Assembly (NCBI RefSeq): GCF_017114985.1
Contig: NZ_JABXKP010000092.1
Span: 18,388 to 82,387 of the forward strand
Reading direction: 5' to 3'
DNA from: Nostoc sp. JL33
GTDB lineage: Bacteria; Cyanobacteriota; Cyanobacteriia; Cyanobacteriales; Nostocaceae
DNA: 64,000 nucleotides
Part shown: piece after piece, positions 60,527 through 64,000 of the stretch
How the letters are laid out: every line of letters starts with the position of its first letter
Numbering within the stretch: the stretch's first letter is position 1
Made by a program: the position numbers and the translations under genes
The notes under the pieces: model-generated
The model's database searches: none
Seen by the model: only the letters and a program-made list of their open reading frames with translations
Told to the model about the DNA's origin: nothing

Positions 60527-61714
60527 ATGAAGATACTGGTACTGAGTTGGGAGTTTCCGCCAAGAATTGTTGGGGGAATTGCGCGGCATGTCGCGGAGTT
60601 GTACCCGGAACTGGTAAAGCTAGGGCATGAAGTGTACCTGATTACGGCAGAGTTTGGTCAGGCATCGATGTATGAAGTAGTTGAGGGAATAAAGGTGCAT
60701 CGGGTGCCAGTTGGCCATAGTAACGACTTTTTCCACTGGGTAGTCAATCTCAACCTGAGTATGGGAGATCACGGTGGTAAGTTAATTCTAGAGGAAGGGC
60801 CTTTTGATTTAATTCATGCCCATGATTGGTTAGTCGGAGATGCTGCGATCGCACTCAAGCATAATTTTAAAATACCACTAATTGCCACAATTCACGCCAC
60901 AGAATACGGACGCTACAACGGTATTCACACAGACATCCAGGGCTATATAAATAGCAAAGAAATCTTGCTGGCTTACAACGCTTGGCGGATTATCGTTTGT
61001 AGCAACTATATGCGCCAAGAAGTAGAACGAGCGTTACACAGTCCTTGGAACAAAATCGATATCATTTATAACGGTATCCGAGCCGAAAAAAAACACCATC
61101 ACGTAGATTTTCATGCTCTAGATTTTCGCCGCCAATTTGCCACAGACGATGAGAAAATCGTTTACTACCTCGGTCGCATGACCTACGAAAAGGGTGTACC
61201 TGTATTGCTCAACGCCGCGCCCACAATCCTTTCTCAAATGGGAGGTAAGGTTAAATTTGTAATCGTTGGTGGCGGCAATACTGACCATCTCAAGCGCCAA
61301 GCCTGGGATTTAGGAATTTGGTATCATTGCTATTTTACAGGTTTTCTTGCCGATGAATACTTAGATAAATTCCAAACTGTCGCTGACTGTGCCGTTTTTC
61401 CGAGTTTTTACGAACCCTTTGGAATTGTGGCTTTAGAAAGCTTTGCTTCTCGTGTTCCTGTAGTAGTTTCTGATACTGGCGGTTTCCCAGAAGTGGTGCA
61501 ACATACCAAAACAGGCATTGTTACTGGGGTGAACAATCCCGATTCTTTAGCTTGGGGAATTTTGGAAGTGTTGAAAAATCCAGGTTATCGGCAATGGTTG
61601 GTGGATAATGCTTGTGTGGATTTAGAGCGGCGCTTTAGCTGGCCGAAATTAGCCAAGCAAACCGAAGAAGTTTATCAGCGAGTTGTGCAAGAGAAAAGGC
61701 AAATTGCCTGGTAA
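60527..61714 (+). CDS. Glycosyltransferase family 4 (glycogen-synthase-like)
   Basis: The 395-residue GT-B enzyme opens KILVLSWEFPPRIVGGIARH, has HAHDWLVGDAAIALK, IATIHATEYGRYNG and IDIIYNGIR. The donor domain follows with YYLGRMTYEKGVPVLLNAAP and the EX7E region PSFYEPFGIVALESFASRVP. This architecture is shared by archaeal/bacterial starch-synthase-like GT4 enzymes, which lack the KXGG motif of GlgA. It could act in storage glucan, sucrose-related or surface polysaccharide synthesis; substrate is uncertain. No other sugar gene is adjacent. Confidence 0.88.
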   Translation: MKILVLSWEFPPRIVGGIARHVAELYPELVKLGHEVYLITAEFGQASMYEVVEGIKVHRVPVGHSNDFFHWVVNLNLSMGDHGGKLILEEGPFDLIHAHDWLVGDAAIALKHNFKIPLIATIHATEYGRYNGIHTDIQGYINSKEILLAYNAWRIIVCSNYMRQEVERALHSPWNKIDIIYNGIRAEKKHHHVDFHALDFRRQFATDDEKIVYYLGRMTYEKGVPVLLNAAPTILSQMGGKVKFVIVGGGNTDHLKRQAWDLGIWYHCYFTGFLADEYLDKFQTVADCAVFPSFYEPFGIVALESFASRVPVVVSDTGGFPEVVQHTKTGIVTGVNNPDSLAWGILEVLKNPGYRQWLVDNACVDLERRFSWPKLAKQTEEVYQRVVQEKRQIAW

Positions 61715-62191
61715 ACAATTGCTGGTAATTATCAGGGAGAACTAAATGGTGAAAACAATTTAATCGCCGTTCCCAGTTATTCATAATATTGGGTAACTAT
61801 TCCCAGCAACTACGGAAGGATCTGGACAGTGACAACCAACACCTAATCTATTTTGGATTTCATCTGGCCAAAATTATAGCGGTTATGACTTCAAGCGATC
61901 GTAGGGAACATTGCTCATTGGTGTCAGCTTAAGAGGATAAAACCCATATTTGCGCTTGTGTAAGCGTCAATCTTTCGATGGCGCTTACGCCTTTGTTTAA
62001 GCAATCCCAGGAGCTTGCAGGGCACGGGCGAGGTAGTCTGTTTGAGATGGCTTGTGCGATCGCCTCAATTCGATTTACCCATATTCCCTATGTTCATAAC
62101 ATCCTCTAACTCTGATACCATTTTCTGTAATTTCCTGGTTGCTAAATAATTAGTCGAATAAAAATTAAGTACTTAGATAAGGAAGAGTGAA
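61715..62191. other. Intergenic region with no recognised gene
   Basis: Unique sequence, with a GTGTAAGCGTC...GGCGCTTACGCC pair of arms near 61960-61995. The promoter for the gene at 62192 is expected in the last 100 bp. Confidence 0.4.
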
Positions 62192-62629
62192 ATGGGACTT
62201 AGCGACGGACTTTTGAACCCGACCAAAAAGGCTATGGTCATAGATGACTGTTGCAACATGATAGAAGGACAGCTGGCATCCAAATCAGGTATAAGCGGCA
62301 TCGCTTTAAAAACAGCCTTCGCCGCCCTAAAGGGAGTTAAGCCAGGGTATATCCCCTACGTCGTTGAGCAGATCCTGCCGCAGTGCTTCACCGCACTTGA
62401 TCCCATCTGGAGTGAAGGCGTAGAGAAAGGCGATCCAATTCAACACCTGAGTGCGAATCGCACTCATACGGCAGACGCGCTACTGGGTGTCACCGATGCG
62501 AGAGTCAAGAGCGCAAAGCGCCAAATCGTGCGAGGAACCTATGAAAAACTTCGCGGTTCCGCCAAAAAACACGTAGAAGAAGCAGTGCCAGACTTAGCAA
62601 AAGTAATCCATAATTACACTAAGGTCTGA
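62192..62629 (+). CDS. DUF6918-like conserved hypothetical protein
   Basis: The 145-residue soluble helical protein begins MGLSDGLLNPTKKAMVIDDC and has ASKSGISGIALKTAFAALKG, LPQCFTALDPIWSEGVEKGD, ANRTHTADALLGVTDARV and RGTYEKLRGSAKKHVEEAVP. I recognise it as a family seen in cyanobacteria and actinobacteria (DUF6918, from memory). Function is unknown. AAGGAAGAG lies before the ATG. It stands alone. Confidence 0.75.
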   Translation: MGLSDGLLNPTKKAMVIDDCCNMIEGQLASKSGISGIALKTAFAALKGVKPGYIPYVVEQILPQCFTALDPIWSEGVEKGDPIQHLSANRTHTADALLGVTDARVKSAKRQIVRGTYEKLRGSAKKHVEEAVPDLAKVIHNYTKV

Positions 62630-62842
62630 GCCAGAAGGGAAGAATCATAATAAACGTATGCCGCCGTTCGATGCCTCGGTGGCTGGCATACGGGGCAGAT
62701 ATTACACTTATAGCACCCAAGTTTTTGGCGAGATCCAAATCAGTGTATGGAGGATGTCACTTTCCTGATATATACCGAGTCAGCTTGAAACAGGGAATAA
62801 TCAGTAACTATCTGAATTATTGTTTTAATAGGCTTGCAACTT

Positions 62843-63757
62843 ATGAAAAAAGTTACCGTTTATCGATACCCTACTTATGGACTAATTGCGTTAATATCCT
62901 TAACCGCCGTATTAAGTACAACTACATCTGCCCTAACACAGTTAGCAGGCGATTCCCCAATTGGGCAAACTCCTATCCCTGCTTCTAACTTAATCTGGCC
63001 GACACAAGGGTTTATTTCTCAAGGCTTCCGCAAATATCAACATGAAGGAATTGATATTGCAGGGGCAGCTGGAACTCCTATTGTTGCTGCTGCATCCGGT
63101 ACAGTTCTAAAAGCAGGTTGGGATGATTGGGGATTAGGCAATGCCATAACTATTAAACATCTCGACGGCAGCCTTACTGTTTATGGTCACAATCGCCGTT
63201 TGCTGGTGAGCAAGGGTCAACAGGTCATTCAAGGTCAAATGATTGCCGAGATGGGATCTACAGGCAATAGTACAGCACCTCATCTGCACTTTGAAGTTCA
63301 TCCAAATGGTCGAATAGCAGTTAACCCCCTTCGCCTGTTGACATCCTTAACTGCAAGTGTTGGTTCTAGTTCTACAGTTCAGCAAGTGGATAACCCGAAC
63401 CGCCCAGTCTCGCCACCCCCAGTAGCAAAGCAAATTTCACCTTCACAGCCAATTCCAATAGGTTTTGCACCTATTAGCATTGATACTAAATGCAATGGAG
63501 TTACCATCATTGAGGGTGAGACTGCAAGTATTCGTGTAAAAGTCTGTGAAGAAAATGGTCAATTATTTTATATTGGGCAGTTGAAGCAAGACCCAAGCAA
63601 GCCTATAAAGATAGCAGCTTTGAATATTGGTAAAGGCAGATATCGAGCAGATAATGGTAGTTTTTATTATTTAATCAGCCCTGAAAAAGTGGAAGTTTGG
63701 CGAAATGGCAGTCAGATACGTTCTGACAGTTTTTATACTTTAACGAAATCGCCATAA
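62843..63757 (+). CDS. M23-family peptidoglycan endopeptidase, secreted
   Basis: The 304-residue protein has a signal segment (YGLIALISLTAVLSTTTSAL). The LytM/M23 domain (about residues 50-170) carries the zinc ligands: His and Asp in YQHEGIDIAG, then HLHFEVHPNG near the end, plus VYGHNRRLLV. It cleaves peptide cross-links in cell-wall murein. After a Pro/Ser linker (about 180-205) is a C-terminal domain of roughly 100 residues (PISIDTKCNGVTIIEGETAS onward), which I do not recognise. ATG 62843 is preferred over TTG 62834. Confidence 0.88.
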   Translation: MKKVTVYRYPTYGLIALISLTAVLSTTTSALTQLAGDSPIGQTPIPASNLIWPTQGFISQGFRKYQHEGIDIAGAAGTPIVAAASGTVLKAGWDDWGLGNAITIKHLDGSLTVYGHNRRLLVSKGQQVIQGQMIAEMGSTGNSTAPHLHFEVHPNGRIAVNPLRLLTSLTASVGSSSTVQQVDNPNRPVSPPPVAKQISPSQPIPIGFAPISIDTKCNGVTIIEGETASIRVKVCEENGQLFYIGQLKQDPSKPIKIAALNIGKGRYRADNGSFYYLISPEKVEVWRNGSQIRSDSFYTLTKSP

Positions 63758-63780
63758 AGCTATAAACTTGTTCCATATAT

Positions 63781-63966
63781 GTTTCAATCCTTAATAGTGA
63801 TTTTAGTTAATTGCGATAAAAGACTTTCGGTTGCTTTATGGAGCGCCGCATCCTGTTTCAATCCCTAATAGGGATTTTAGTTGATTGCGATTTGCGATTC
63901 GATAGCTGTGTACGATAAAAAAATGAAAAGTTTCAATCCCTAATACTGGAGTTTAGACTAAAGATA
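63781..63966. CRISPR. Small degenerate CRISPR array (three repeats, two spacers)
   Basis: Repeats of 37 bp start at 63781, 63855 and 63930. The middle one begins GTTTCAATCCCTAATAGGGA and contains the ATCCCTAATAGGGAT palindrome usual in cyanobacterial repeats. The first has two changes in its palindrome and one at position 29. The third keeps its first 16 bases and then decays. Spacers are 63818-63854 (37 bp) and 63892-63929 (38 bp). No cas gene lies in the window; the array may continue or have its cas genes beyond 64000, but decay at both ends suggests an orphan remnant. Confidence 0.8.
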
Positions 63967-64000
63967 AGCGAGCAGAAAATAACACTTAGAGAAATATGGA

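Overview
The window is chromosomal DNA of a filamentous, heterocyst-type cyanobacterium of the Nostoc group. The evidence is the very frequent palindrome GCGATCGC (HIP1), heptameric short tandem repeats between genes, a phycobilin lyase of the CpcS/CpeS family, Vipp1/PspA, an RRM protein of the cyanobacterial Rbp type, a Ycf66-like protein, two PEP-CTERM proteins and a ribosomal/nusG/secE cluster in cyanobacterial order. Most genes are housekeeping. About a quarter of the DNA is intergenic and rich in small mobile or repetitive elements, several of which have also entered reading frames.

Layout. 1-7027: 3' part of the pyruvate dehydrogenase E2 gene, a DUF4351 remnant, a methyltransferase behind an AraC regulator, rtcB, and a frameshifted methyltransferase overlapping a HAD phosphatase gene. 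7093-13369: tRNA-Ala(CGC), two small ribbon-helix-helix frames, then a compact operon of hsdM, hsdS, a RecF/OLD-type AAA ATPase and an HNH nuclease. 13694-18240 (minus strand): rplS, tRNA-Trp, secE, nusG, rplK, rplA, rplJ, rplL and a terminator. 18395-23040: two glycosyltransferases, a PEP-CTERM protein, a secreted hypothetical protein and three inverted-repeat elements. 23069-28422: RND pump and membrane-fusion partner. 28983-35679: CpcS-type lyase, Rbp, SPOR-like protein, tandem PspA/Vipp1 genes, thioredoxin, aminotransferase. 36085-50889: PEP-CTERM protein, uvrC, rlmN, a MIF-like protein, cobM, lgt, coaD, a coiled-coil protein, a Ycf66-like protein and the tldD/tldE pair. 51064-57521: cysS, an IS200/IS605 remnant, a CobW-type metallochaperone, glgA, hemC. 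57748-63966: a 63-bp tandem repeat, three genes for nuclease-like proteins (PD-(D/E)XK-like, PIN-like, Uma2), a GT4 glycosyltransferase, a DUF6918-like protein, an M23 peptidase and a small decayed CRISPR array.

Most notable system: 7689-13369 is a four-gene operon with overlapping or abutting starts. HsdM and HsdS are typical of type I restriction-modification, but no HsdR translocase is present. Instead there is an ABC-type ATPase followed by an HNH nuclease, a pairing resembling Septu (PtuA/PtuB). It may be a methylation-coupled defence system in which the ATPase-HNH pair is the effector. This is inference from gene order and motifs.

Second theme: repeats inside genes. Sequences that are normally intergenic lie in frame within cysS (two different ones), the RND pump, an aminotransferase and a methyltransferase (two inverted copies). 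L10 carries a C-terminal tail made of a 30-bp repeat. All identifications were made by reading the sequence; no database search was possible.
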